From Xanthomonas albilineans (GTDB taxonomy: Bacteria > Pseudomonadota > Gammaproteobacteria > Xanthomonadales > Xanthomonadaceae), in NCBI RefSeq assembly GCF_002939705.1, contig NZ_MDCB01000009.1:1-64000 (forward strand): a stretch of 64,000 nucleotides of DNA. Direction: 5' to 3'. A program made the position numbers and the translations under genes. The notes beneath the pieces are model-generated. The model saw only the letters and a list, made by a program, of their open reading frames with translations, ran no database searches and was not told where the DNA came from. Position 1 is the stretch's first letter. Each line of letters opens with the position of its first letter. Positions 46,509 to 56,600 of the stretch are shown in pieces.

Positions 46509-48029
46509 ATGACCCAAATACGCAAGGTGGTGATCGCAGGCGGCGGCACCGCGGGATGGATCGCCGGCTGCGCACTGGCGCATCAGTTCCGTGATCTGCT
46601 CGAGATCACCCTGATCGAATCCGAACAGATCGGCACGATCGGCGTCGGCGAAGCCACGCTGCCACCGTTGCGTCAATTCCACCGCTTCGTGCAGATCGAC
46701 GAGCAGGAATTCCTACGCGCGGTCGCCGGCACCTTCAAGCTGTCGATTTCCTTCGAGCACTGGGGGCAAGCGGGCGAGCGCTACATGCATCCGTTCGGGA
46801 TCACCGGGCAGAGCACCCTGGTCTGCGCCTTCCACCACTTCTGGCTGGAGGCGCAGCGGCGCGGACTGCATTCGGAACTGGGCGATTACTGCCTGGAGAG
46901 CGTAGCCGCACGCGCGGATCGCTTCGCACGCGAAGCGCCATCGCCGCTCAATTACGCCTATCACCTCGATGCCGGCCTGTATGCACGCCTGTTGCGCGCA
47001 CACGCAGAGCGACACGGGCTACGCCGCGTGGAGGGCAAGATCTGCCAGGTGCGGCAGCATCCGGAGAACGGTGCGATTACCGCGTTGCAACTGGAGGATG
47101 GACAACTGATCGACGGCGATCTGTTCATCGACTGCACGGGCTTTCGCGGCCTGCTGATCGAGCAAACCCTGCACAGCGGATACGAAGACTGGAGCCACTG
47201 GTTGCCCTGCGACCGCGCGGTGGCGGTGCAGGCCGAGGCGGTGGCGCCACCGGTGCCGTATACCCGCACCATCGCCCACGCCGCCGGTTGGCGTTGGCAG
47301 ATTCCGCTGCAGCATCGCGTCGGTTGCGGGCTGGTGTATTCCAGCGCGCATCTGTCCGACGAGGCGGCGCGTGCGCAGTTGCTGCGCGAGGTCGCCGCAC
47401 CGACGTTGAAAGAGCCATCGCTGGTGCCGTTCCGCACGGGTCGCCGGCGCAAGACCTGGAACAAGAACGTGATCGCGCTGGGCCTGGCCAGCGGCTTCAT
47501 CGAGCCGCTGGAATCGACCAGCATCCATCTGACCATCACCGCGGTGATGCGTCTGCTGGCGCTGTTTCCCAGCGACGGCATTGCCCCGTCGCTGGAGGCG
47601 CTGTACAACGCGGCCAGCCGCGCCGAGATGGAGCACGTGCGCGATTTCGTGATCCTGCATTACCACGCGACCCGGCGCGAAGAACCGATGTGGCGCGCGT
47701 GTCGGGAGATGCCATTGCCGGCGTCGTTGCAGCAACGCCTGGACGCCTGGCGCGCACGTGCGCATGTCTGGCAGGACACCGACGCACTGTTTCGGGGGGA
47801 TTCGTGGGCCTACGTGCTGCTCGGTCAGGGCGTGATGCCCAACGCACATCATCCGCTGGCGCACGCATTGCCGGACCAGGAATTGCAACGCTTCCTCGCC
47901 GCGATCCGTGCGCCGATCGAACGCAGCGTGGCGCAAATGCCATCGCAAGCGCAGTTCATCGCCCAATACTGCAAGGCGCCGCCGCAGGTGTGGGCGGGTT
48001 CGCCGATGACGGCGCTGGCGAACGCCTGA
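46509..48029 (+). CDS. Tryptophan-halogenase-family flavoprotein
   Basis: A 506-residue FAD enzyme of the flavin-dependent halogenase fold. It has the dinucleotide motif GGGTAGW, VGEATLPPLRQF, and GWRWQIPLQHRVGCGLVYS carrying the halogenase WxWxIP motif. It also has KNVIALGLASGFIEPLESTSIHL. The lysine that carries hypohalite in PrnA/RebH cannot be placed with certainty, since the GEATLPPLRQF segment lacks one. Family members in TonB-dependent receptor operons have no proven substrate, so halogenation here is unproven. Confidence 0.87.
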   Translation: MTQIRKVVIAGGGTAGWIAGCALAHQFRDLLEITLIESEQIGTIGVGEATLPPLRQFHRFVQIDEQEFLRAVAGTFKLSISFEHWGQAGERYMHPFGITGQSTLVCAFHHFWLEAQRRGLHSELGDYCLESVAARADRFAREAPSPLNYAYHLDAGLYARLLRAHAERHGLRRVEGKICQVRQHPENGAITALQLEDGQLIDGDLFIDCTGFRGLLIEQTLHSGYEDWSHWLPCDRAVAVQAEAVAPPVPYTRTIAHAAGWRWQIPLQHRVGCGLVYSSAHLSDEAARAQLLREVAAPTLKEPSLVPFRTGRRRKTWNKNVIALGLASGFIEPLESTSIHLTITAVMRLLALFPSDGIAPSLEALYNAASRAEMEHVRDFVILHYHATRREEPMWRACREMPLPASLQQRLDAWRARAHVWQDTDALFRGDSWAYVLLGQGVMPNAHHPLAHALPDQELQRFLAAIRAPIERSVAQMPSQAQFIAQYCKAPPQVWAGSPMTALANA

Positions 48030-48061
48030 ACAACGCAGCGAACACGACCATCGGACTGCGG

Positions 48062-49504
48062 TTACGAGCGCATCTGCGCGCGCTGCAACTGGCTGTTACG
48101 GTAGCCATACAGCAGGTAGGCGACCAGACCCAGCGCATTCCAGCACATGAACCAGAACTGCGTGGTCTGCGGCAAACTACAGAACAAATACACACAGCCG
48201 CCAATCGCCAGCGGCCCGACCACCCATGCCAGCGGCGTGCGGAAGCTGCGGACACGCGCAGGTTCGCGCACGCGCAGCACCAGCATGCACGCGGCCACGG
48301 CGATGAACGCGGCCAGGGTGCCGGCATTGGCCAACGCGGCGATTTCGTCCAGCCTCGCAACGCCGGCCAGCGCCGCGACCAGCACCGCCGTGAATAGCGT
48401 CGTCGCCACCGGCGTGCCGGTCCGCGGATGGACCTTGGACAAACCGCGCGGCAGCAGGCCATCGCGCGACATCACGAAGAAGATCCGGCTCTGTCCGTAC
48501 AGGAACGCCAGCAGCACCGTCGGCAGCGCGATCACCGCGACCACGCCGATGGCCGCCGCCGCCTTGGCCTGACCCAGCTCGCGCAAGATCAGCGCCAATG
48601 GCTCGGCGCTGGCGCCGAACACGCTGTAACGCATCGCGCCAATCGCCGCCAACGCCACCAGCATGTAGATCAGAGTACAACCGATCATCGAACCGACGAT
48701 GCCGATCGCCAGGTCGCGCTTGGGATTCTTGGTTTCCTCGGCGGCGGTGGAGATCGCATCGAACCCATAGAAGGCGAAGAAAATGATCGCCGCCGCCGCC
48801 ATCACCCCATGCGCAACACCATCGGCCCCGACCGTTTTGGGAAAGCCGTAGGGCATGAACGGTTGCAGATTGCTGCGATGGAATGCAGGCAGCGCCGTCG
48901 CCACGAAGATACCCAGGGCGATCAGCTTCAGCGTCACCAGCACCGCGTTGAGCGTCGCACTTTCCTTGGTGCCGGCCATCAGCAGGCCAGCCACCGCGAA
49001 GGTGATCAATACCGCCGGCAGGTTGACGATGCCGCCAGCGTGCGGACCGGCAACCAACGCCGCCGGCAACGTCAAGTCGACGCCCCACTGCGCGTTGGCC
49101 CAGTGCAGAAAGCCGACGAAATAGCCGGACCAGCCAACCGCCACCGTGCTGACCACCAGCGAATATTCCAGAATCAGGCTCCACCCCACCACCCAGGCGA
49201 TGCTCTCGCCAAGCGCAACGTAGCTATAGGTGTAGGCACTGCCGGCGGCCGGCATCAGCGTGGCCATCTCCGCATAAGCCAACGCGGCGCAGGCGCAGAT
49301 CGCACCGGCCACCGCGAACGACACCAGCACCGCCGGCCCTGCCAATTGCGCGCCGACCCCGATCAAGGTGTAGATGCCGGTGCCGACGATCGCGCCAATA
49401 CCAAGCGCCACCAAATGCGGCCAGCGTAGCGTGGGCACTAGTCGACGTCCGGCTTCGTGGACGGTGACCAGATCGAACGATTTGCGCCGGAACAGGAACG
49501 ACAT
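48062..49504 (-). CDS. APC-family amino acid permease
   Basis: A 480-residue, roughly 12-helix transporter of the amino acid-polyamine-organocation superfamily. The N-terminal LRWPHLVALGIGAIVGTGIYTLIG and YAEMATLMPAAGSAYTYSYVALGESIAWVVGWSL regions match cationic amino acid transporter (YfnA/CAT-like) proteins. IFFAFYGFDAISTAAEETKNPKRDLAIGI is the family's sixth-helix signature. It converges on the halogenase gene and is not part of that operon. Confidence 0.9.
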   Translation of the reverse strand: MSFLFRRKSFDLVTVHEAGRRLVPTLRWPHLVALGIGAIVGTGIYTLIGVGAQLAGPAVLVSFAVAGAICACAALAYAEMATLMPAAGSAYTYSYVALGESIAWVVGWSLILEYSLVVSTVAVGWSGYFVGFLHWANAQWGVDLTLPAALVAGPHAGGIVNLPAVLITFAVAGLLMAGTKESATLNAVLVTLKLIALGIFVATALPAFHRSNLQPFMPYGFPKTVGADGVAHGVMAAAAIIFFAFYGFDAISTAAEETKNPKRDLAIGIVGSMIGCTLIYMLVALAAIGAMRYSVFGASAEPLALILRELGQAKAAAAIGVVAVIALPTVLLAFLYGQSRIFFVMSRDGLLPRGLSKVHPRTGTPVATTLFTAVLVAALAGVARLDEIAALANAGTLAAFIAVAACMLVLRVREPARVRSFRTPLAWVVGPLAIGGCVYLFCSLPQTTQFWFMCWNALGLVAYLLYGYRNSQLQRAQMRS

Positions 49505-49590
49505 GTGAACCTCGGGAGCGACGGAACAGGGGGAAGTATCAGCGAACGCAGTGCAGCAAAGCTATGCCCGCATGCGCTGCGTACCGTCGC

Positions 49591-50211
49591 CTACAACCCC
49601 AGGCGCTCGGCCAGCCGTACCAGTTCCGCCAGCGAGCCGACCTGCAATTTGCGCATGGCATGGCCACGCCGCACTTTCACGGTGATTTCGCTGAGCTGCA
49701 ACCGCGATGCCACCTGCTTGTTCAACAATCCCTGCACTACGAGTTCCACCACGTCCTGTTCGCCCGGAGTCAGCCGTGCCCAGCGCGCACGCAATTGGGC
49801 CTGCGCGGCTTCGGCTTCGCGCCGCGCACGGTCGCGGGCGATGCCATGTTCGATCGCATCGAGCAGATCCTGGTCGCGGAACGGCTTGGTCAGGAATTCG
49901 ATCGCGCCGTTTTTCATCGCCTCCACGCTCATCGGGATGTCGCCATGGCCGGTGATGAAGATCGTCGGCAATGCCAGTCCCGCCTCGCGCATGTGCCGAT
50001 GAAACTCCATGCCGCTCTGTCCGGGCATGCGAATATCCAGTACCAGGCAGGCCGGTGCATCGGCCTGCGGATGCGCCAGAAAATCGCGCGTGGACGCGAA
50101 CGCATGCACCTGCAGGTCCACCGAGGCGAACAGATCTTCCAGGGCGGCGCGGATCGACGCATCGTCGTCGATCAGGTACACCACCGGACGCGGTGGGGTG
50201 GCGGCGCTCAT
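49591..50211 (-). CDS. FixJ-like response regulator
   Basis: A 206-residue two-component regulator. The receiver domain (about 8-125) has the DDD acidic cluster, phospho-acceptor Asp in LVLDIRMPGQSG, the Thr in FITGHGD and the Lys in FLTKPF. A LuxR-type helix-turn-helix (about 145-200) follows, with LTPGEQDVVELVVQGLLNKQVASRLQLSEITVKVRRGHAMRKL. The start overlaps the sensor stop as ATGA. Order and coupling match FixL/FixJ-type pairs. Confidence 0.92.
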   Translation of the reverse strand: MSAATPPRPVVYLIDDDASIRAALEDLFASVDLQVHAFASTRDFLAHPQADAPACLVLDIRMPGQSGMEFHRHMREAGLALPTIFITGHGDIPMSVEAMKNGAIEFLTKPFRDQDLLDAIEHGIARDRARREAEAAQAQLRARWARLTPGEQDVVELVVQGLLNKQVASRLQLSEITVKVRRGHAMRKLQVGSLAELVRLAERLGL

Positions 50212-51281
50212 GATCGCGTTCCGCTCGCAGCGGCGGGCAGGCACACGCAGAACACCGCGCCATGCGGGCGGCCAGGCTCGGCCCAGATGCGCCCGCCACC
50301 GGCTTCGACGATGCTGCGGCTGATACTCAAGCCGATACCGATGCCGTCTTGTTTGGTGGTCCAGAACGCATCGAACAGATGCGCCTGCGCTTGCGCCGAC
50401 AAGCCTTCGCCGGCATCGGCCACGCTCAGCCGCAGCGTGCGCGCATCTTCGCGTTCGGTGACGATGCGCAGCGTGCGCTGTGCCGGTGGCGTGGCCGCCA
50501 TCGCCTCGACTGCGTTGAGCAGCAGGTTGCCGATCACCTGCTGGATTTGCACCGGGTCGGCCGAGACCTGCGGCAGCGCCGTGGCCAACTCGGTTTGCAC
50601 CGTCACCGCATTGCGCTCCAGTTCGCCGTGCGACATCGCCAGTACCTCGGCGACCGCGGCGTTGAGGTCGAAAGCGCGCTTCTGCGGCGCCTCGCCCTTG
50701 GTCAGGCGCCGCACGCGCGCGATCACTTCGCCGGCACGCTCGGCATCGGCGAGGATCCGCGCCAGCGCCGCGCGGGCCTTGTCCAGATTCGGCGGCTGCT
50801 GATCGAGCCAGCGCTGGCAAGCGTGACCGCTAGTGACGATCGCCGCCAGCGGCTGGTTGACCTCGTGCGCGATCGACGCGGTCAGATTGCCCAGGCTGCG
50901 CACGCGCGCCAACCGCAGCAACTGCGCCTGCGCCGCATGCGTGGCGGCCTTGGCGCGTTCCATCTGCATTGCGATGGAGGCGGTCACCGCCACCACCACG
51001 ATGCTGATGGCCGAATTGATGACACCGACGTGGTAGGCGCCGGCATGGCTCAAATGGAAGCTGAGCACAATCAGCATCACGCAGATGCCGGCCAGCAGTG
51101 CCAGCCCGGCCGGCGCCAGCAACCGCGCCGCGCCGAGGATCGCCACGGTGTAGAACAGCGGCGCGGCCACCGCGTAATCGGTGAGCGTGTCGGCAACGAA
51201 GATCGCCGCCAACACCACGCACAGCGCGGCCAGACCGAGCAGGCGCCGGTGCGGCGGCAATGGCTTGAAACACGCGATCAT
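50208..51281 (-). CDS. Membrane sensor histidine kinase (FixL-like)
   Basis: A 357-residue kinase with five to six hydrophobic segments (about 15-100) and no obvious periplasmic domain. The H-box is SLGNLTASIAHEVNQPLAAIV with the phospho-acceptor His, the N-box is VIGNLLLNAVEAM, and the G-boxes are VADAGEGLS and GIGIGLSISRSIVE. Unlike rhizobial FixL there is no heme PAS domain, so the signal is unknown and probably membrane-related. A GTG three codons upstream is an alternative start. Confidence 0.9.
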   Translation of the reverse strand: MIACFKPLPPHRRLLGLAALCVVLAAIFVADTLTDYAVAAPLFYTVAILGAARLLAPAGLALLAGICVMLIVLSFHLSHAGAYHVGVINSAISIVVVAVTASIAMQMERAKAATHAAQAQLLRLARVRSLGNLTASIAHEVNQPLAAIVTSGHACQRWLDQQPPNLDKARAALARILADAERAGEVIARVRRLTKGEAPQKRAFDLNAAVAEVLAMSHGELERNAVTVQTELATALPQVSADPVQIQQVIGNLLLNAVEAMAATPPAQRTLRIVTEREDARTLRLSVADAGEGLSAQAQAHLFDAFWTTKQDGIGIGLSISRSIVEAGGGRIWAEPGRPHGAVFCVCLPAAASGTRS

Positions 51282-51326
51282 CGGCGGCACGGCAACGGTG
51301 AAGGGACGGATACGGGCACGGCCAGC

Positions 51327-52055
51327 TCAGCCTTCGGCGCCGGCGTTCCAGAACGCCTGTTGGACACCGCGCTCGCCCTCCAGGCGCTGGACCACCGCAT
51401 CCAGTTCCTCGGCGCGCACCGCGGTGGCGTACAGGGTCGCGGCAATCTCCACATCCTCGTGTCCGAACGAATGCTGTTCCACTTCGCGCGCCGGGTAGTG
51501 TGCCTCTTCCAGCAGTTCGATCAAGCGTTCGCGGATCGTGCCGTGCACCTCGCGCGCGCAGATCGCATAGAACATGTAAGTGGCTTCGACCGAGGATTCC
51601 TTCAACGGATGCCGGTTGATCCGGTTCACCATCGGTCGCAGCAGGGTATTGCTGAGCAGCACGAAGGCCGCCGCCAGCACCGCTTCGGCAATCAGTCCGG
51701 CACCGGCGCAGGCACCGACCGCTCCCGAGCCCCACAAGGTGGCCGCGGTGTTGAGCCCGGTGACGTTGGCGCCCTCTTTCATGATCGCACCGGCACCGAG
51801 AAAGCCGATCCCCGAGACCACGTACGCCACCACTTGCACCGCGCCCTGGGAACCGCCGTGGATCTCGAACAGGCGGTTGCCGAGCGAGACGAAGATCGCC
51901 GCGCCGACCGCGACCAGAGTATTGGTGCGCAGCCCAGCGGTGCGCTGGCGCACTTGGCGTTCGAAGCCGATGATCGCGCCGAGCACGAAGGCGGCCGACA
52001 GGCTCACCAGGGTGTCGAGCAGCGAGCCGGGATTGAACAGACGCAGCGCTTCCAT
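51327..52055 (-). CDS. MgtC/SapB-family membrane protein
   Basis: A 242-residue protein. Five hydrophobic segments (about 10-140) carry the MgtC signature: FVLGAIIGFERQVRQRTAGLRTNTLVAVGAA and GIGFLGAGAIMKEGANVTGLNTAATLW. A C-terminal ACT-like domain follows (ARVHGTIRERL-type fold, about 150-240). Relatives act in magnesium limitation or modulate membrane potential, and full-length MgtC is needed for intracellular survival in other bacteria; the role here is unknown. The ATG at 52055 gives the family start. Confidence 0.9.
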   Translation of the reverse strand: MEALRLFNPGSLLDTLVSLSAAFVLGAIIGFERQVRQRTAGLRTNTLVAVGAAIFVSLGNRLFEIHGGSQGAVQVVAYVVSGIGFLGAGAIMKEGANVTGLNTAATLWGSGAVGACAGAGLIAEAVLAAAFVLLSNTLLRPMVNRINRHPLKESSVEATYMFYAICAREVHGTIRERLIELLEEAHYPAREVEQHSFGHEDVEIAATLYATAVRAEELDAVVQRLEGERGVQQAFWNAGAEG

Positions 52056-52185
52056 CAAGACACATTCCGGAGGATGAAGGGACCGAGCATGACGGCTCCG
52101 GGATAAGAAATGGGCGGTTCCGGGATGCCTATGATGCCGGGTTAGTGTGGCATCTGGCAGCTGAGGCGGCGCGAGCGCGCGCAGT

Positions 52186-53640
52186 TCAGCGCACGGCGGT
52201 CTGCGGCGCCGGGTCGTCGGCCGCAGGCGGCGCGCCGCCCAGGGCCTGGAACAGGGCCACGGTATCGGCATAGCGCTGCGTTTGCGCCTGCACCAGCGCG
52301 ATCACCGCTTGTTGCTCGACCTGTTCGGCTTGCAACAACTGCAAGCCGCTGCCGGCACCCAGCGCGTGCTGACGCTGCGCCAACGCCAGGCTGCGCGCGG
52401 CGGCGGTGCGCGCGGCGACCGCGGCCTGCAACGTCTGCGCATCGCTGAGCAACGCCTGCAACGTATTGGCGGTGTCCTGCAACGCCGCCAGCACCACGCT
52501 GCGGTACTGGGCCTGCGCCTGATCGTAGGCGGCCACGGCGGCGCGCTGCTGGTGGCGCAGGCTACCGCCATGGAACAGCGGCGCGATCAACTCGCCGCCG
52601 AGCAGCCACTGCGCGCTGGTGCGCTCGAACAGCTGTCGCACCTGGGCGGCGGAACTGCCGATGTTGCCGCTCAGCGACAGACTGGGTAAGCGCGCCGCTG
52701 TGGCGACACCGATCTGCGCGCAGGCCGCATGCAATTGCGCTTGCGCCGCCGCGACGTCGGCGCGGCGCGCCAGCACCTGTGCCGGTAGGCTCAACGGCAG
52801 CACGGTCGGCAAGCGCAATGATCCCAGCGCGAAGCGTTGCGCGATGTCCTCACTGGGTGGTCGTCCTGCCAGAACCGCGAGCCGGGCACGCTGCTGCGCC
52901 AATTGCTGCTGCAGCGGCGGCAGGACGGCATGGGCTTGGGCCAGCGCCGCGTCCTGCGCGGCCAGATCGACACCGCTGGCCTGGCCGGCGGCGTACTGAC
53001 GCTCAAGCAGTGTGCGCAGACGCTGCGCCAGCGCGATTTGCGCCTGCGCCGCATCGATCTGCGCGCGCAACCCGGCCTCCTGGATCGCACTGGCGACGAC
53101 ATTGCTGGTCAAGCTCATGTACGCGGCCTGGCGCTGGAAACGCTGCACCTCGGCCTGCGCCGCCAGTACCTCGTGTTGCCGCCGATTGCCGCCGAACACG
53201 TCCAGCACGTAACTCACGTTCACCTGCGCGGTATGCAGCGTGTACGGACTGCCACCCGCCTGCCGCTGCCGTTGCGGGCTGACTTGCAGATCGACCGCCG
53301 GCGCCAGACTGCCAAGCTGCGCTGCCGCAGTTTCGTTCGCCGCGCGCAACGCGGCGTCGGCCGCCTGCAGATCCGGATTGGCCTGCAGTGCCGCGTCCAC
53401 CAGCATATCCAGCGCCGGCGAGGCGAACGCGCTCCACCAACGCGCCGGCACCGCTTCCCCTGGCAACAGGTGTTGCGCCGCGCCGGCCGGGTCCGCCGCA
53501 CCAGCAGTCTGCGGTGGCAGCGGCGCGGCGGTGTAGCGGTCCACGGCCGGAACCGGCGGACGCACGAAATCCGGACCCACCCGACAACCGCCGAGCAGGG
53601 CCAGCGATAGCAAAGCGGATGCGATGCGGCGGGTGCTCAT
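52186..53640 (-). CDS. NodT-family outer-membrane efflux lipoprotein
   Basis: A 484-residue TolC-like channel subunit with a lipoprotein signal (LLGGC) and two OEP repeats. The N-terminal CRVGPDFVRPPVPA and WWSAFASPALDMLVDAAL are typical of RND outer-membrane factors. Long Ala/Gln-rich helices form the periplasmic tunnel, with VARRADVAAAQAQL as the family turn motif. It overlaps the RND pump gene by 4 bp (ATGA) and is the last gene of the efflux operon. Confidence 0.92.
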   Translation of the reverse strand: MSTRRIASALLSLALLGGCRVGPDFVRPPVPAVDRYTAAPLPPQTAGAADPAGAAQHLLPGEAVPARWWSAFASPALDMLVDAALQANPDLQAADAALRAANETAAAQLGSLAPAVDLQVSPQRQRQAGGSPYTLHTAQVNVSYVLDVFGGNRRQHEVLAAQAEVQRFQRQAAYMSLTSNVVASAIQEAGLRAQIDAAQAQIALAQRLRTLLERQYAAGQASGVDLAAQDAALAQAHAVLPPLQQQLAQQRARLAVLAGRPPSEDIAQRFALGSLRLPTVLPLSLPAQVLARRADVAAAQAQLHAACAQIGVATAARLPSLSLSGNIGSSAAQVRQLFERTSAQWLLGGELIAPLFHGGSLRHQQRAAVAAYDQAQAQYRSVVLAALQDTANTLQALLSDAQTLQAAVAARTAAARSLALAQRQHALGAGSGLQLLQAEQVEQQAVIALVQAQTQRYADTVALFQALGGAPPAADDPAPQTAVR

Positions 53641-56600
53641 GCGACATCTCCTGCGCTCGCCGCGGCGCGCTGTGCGCGGGCGGCGGCCATGGTTTCGATC
53701 AGGTGATACAGCGACGGCAGCAACAGCAGGGTCAGCACGGTGGCGGTGACCAGTCCGCCGACCACCACCGTCGCCAAGGGACGCTGCACGTCGCTGCCCA
53801 GGCCGGTGGCCAGCATCGCCGGGGTCAGCCCCAGCGCGGCCACGGTGGCGGTGGTCAGCACGGGCCGCATGCGGCTGCGCGCGCCTTCGATCACCGCCTC
53901 GCGCAGCGGCTTGCCTTCCTCGTTGCGCAGACGGTTGATCTGCGCCAGCAGCAGCACCGCATTGAGCACGGCCACGCCGAACAAGGCGATGAAACCGACC
54001 GCGCTGGACACGTTCAAGGTCATCCCGCGCAGGTGCAACGCGGCCAGCCCACCGAGCATCGCCAACGGTACTGCGGCCAGCACCAGCAGCGGCTGGCGCA
54101 AGTTGCCGAAGCTGGCGAACAACAGCAGGAACATGATGCCCAGGGTCATCGGTGCGATCACCAGCAGGCGTGCCTGGGCGCGTTCCAGATTTTCGAACTG
54201 GCCGCCCCACACCACTTGGAAGCGCTGGTGGTCGAACCGCACCTGCTGTGCGATCGCGCCGCGCGCTTCGTGCAAAAATCCGGACAGATCGCGACCGCGC
54301 ACGTTCAACCGCACCACGATGTTGCGGCGGGCCATTTCGCGCACGATCACGCTCTCGCCCGACACCGTGCGCAGGTGCGCCACCGCCGACAGCGGCAGCT
54401 TGGCGCCGCTGGGCGTGGTCAGCATCAACGCGCCGATCGTCTGCAAGGTGTCGCGCGTCCCAGGCGCAAAGCGCACGGTCATCGCGTAGCTGCGTTCGCC
54501 GACATAGAGTTGGCCGATCGGGCTGCCGCCGATGCCGGTGGCGATCAGATCAGCGATGTCGGCGGCATTGATGCCGTAGCGCGCGGCGGCAGCACGATCG
54601 ATTTCGATCTTCAGGTTCGGCAGCGGCGGCTCCACATCCACTGTCACATCCGCCGCGCCCGGCACCGTGCGCAGGGTGGCCGCGATCCGGTCGGCGATCT
54701 GCCGCGCCTGGCTCACGTCGTCGCCGAACACCTTCACCGTCAAGTCGCCGTGCGCGCCGGACAGTTTGTCCTGGACGCCGTCGATCATCGGCTGCATGAA
54801 GCCAATGCTGTAACCGGGCATGCGCGCGTAACGCGCGGCGAGCGCGGCGATCAGCCCCTGCTTGTCCAGCCCGGGCCGCCACTGCGCATACGGGCGCAGG
54901 CCGACGCTGGCCTCGATATGCGACGGCGTCCAGTAGTCGGTGCCGTCATCGTTGCGGCCGGTCTGGGTCACGATGTAGCTGACTTCCGGAAACGCCAGCG
55001 TGGCACGCCGCAAGGCATTGGCCATCGCCGCGGCTTTGTCCAGGGTGATCCCTGGCGGCATCTGCACCTGCAGCCACAGCGAACCTTCGTCCAGATACGG
55101 CAGGAAATCACGGCCAATGCTGCCGCCCAGCAGGCCCAACGCCAACAGCGCACCCGCGCAACTGAACAGCAGCCAGCGCCTGCCGCCGACGCTGCGCGCC
55201 AGCAAACGTCCATAAGCAGCGGTCAGCGCCTGCAACACGCGGTTGTGCACCACCGGACGCGGACGGCGGAAAGCGAGCCAAGCCAGCGCCGGGATCAACG
55301 TCAGCGCCACGACCAATGCACCGATCAACGCCGCGCCGACTGCATAGGCCATCGGCGAAAACAGCTTGTATTCGATGCGTTGCAGCGCGAACAGGGGCAG
55401 GTAGGCACAGATGATGACCCCCATGCCGAAGAAAATCGGCCGCGCCACCTGCAGGGTCGCCGCGATGGCGTCCTGCGGCCGCAATGGCCGCGACGGATCG
55501 GCCTCGCGTTGGCGCAGGATATTCTCCACCAACACCACCGCGCCATCGACCAGGATGCCGAAATCGATCGCGCCCAGCGACAGCAGGTTGGCCGGAATTT
55601 TCAGGTGATGCATGAACACGAAGGCGATCAGCAAGGCCAACGGCACGGTCAAGGCCACGATGGCGGCCGCGCGCGGACTGCCGAGAAACAGCAACAGCAC
55701 CAGACTGACCAACAGCATGCCTTCGAACAGGGTCGAGCCGACCGTGTGCAGCGTGGCATCGATCAGGGCGGTGCGGTCCAGGTAGGCGACCACTTTCACG
55801 TCCTTCGGCAACAACCCACCATTGAGTTCAGCGACCGCCGCATGCACGCCATGCAGGACCGCGGAAGGATTGGTGTCCTTGAGCAACAACACGATGCCTT
55901 CGATGGTGTCGGGATTGCCGTCCTTGCCCAGGATGCCGCGGCGCTCGACGTTGCCGTAGCGCAACGTGCCCAGTTGCCGCACCAGCACCGGCACGCCGTT
56001 GTGCGTCGTCACCGCTACCGCGCCCATGTCCTCGAGCGAATGCAGCAGGCCGACGCCGCGCACCACATAGCTTTGCTCGCCGCGATCGATCACGCTGCCA
56101 CCGCCGTTGGCGTTGTTGGCGTTGATCGCATCCTTGACCTGCTGCAGGCTCAAACCGTATTGGGTGAGCCGTTGCGGATCCAGCTCCAGCATGAATTGCG
56201 TGGTGAGGCCGCCGAAGTTGCTCACATCGACCACGCCAGGCACTTTTTTCAATCGCGGGATCACCGTCCAGGTCTGCAATTCGGATAGCTCGCGCAGGCT
56301 GCGCGTCTTCGACTCCAGCGTGTAGCGGTAGATCTCGCCGGTCGGCGAGGTGTAGGCGTCCAAGCCAGGCGCGGCGTTATAAGGCAGGGTCACTTCGTTG
56401 AGCCGTTCCTGCAGGCGTTGCCGGGCGAAGTAACCATCGGTGCCATCGGCGAACACCACCGTGATCAGCGACAGGCCGAACACGCTGCGCGAGCGCAGCA
56501 CCTCCATGCCGGGCGTGCCCAACAACGCGCGCTCCAGCGGCACGGTGATCTGCTGCTCCACCTCCTCGGCCGCCAGTCCCGGAACTTGCGTGACCACTTG

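Noticed and set aside
53388-56288. A 966-codon plus-strand open frame opposite the RND pump.
   Set aside because: Antisense shadow of the clearly identified CzcA-like gene; His/Arg/Gln-rich with no domains.
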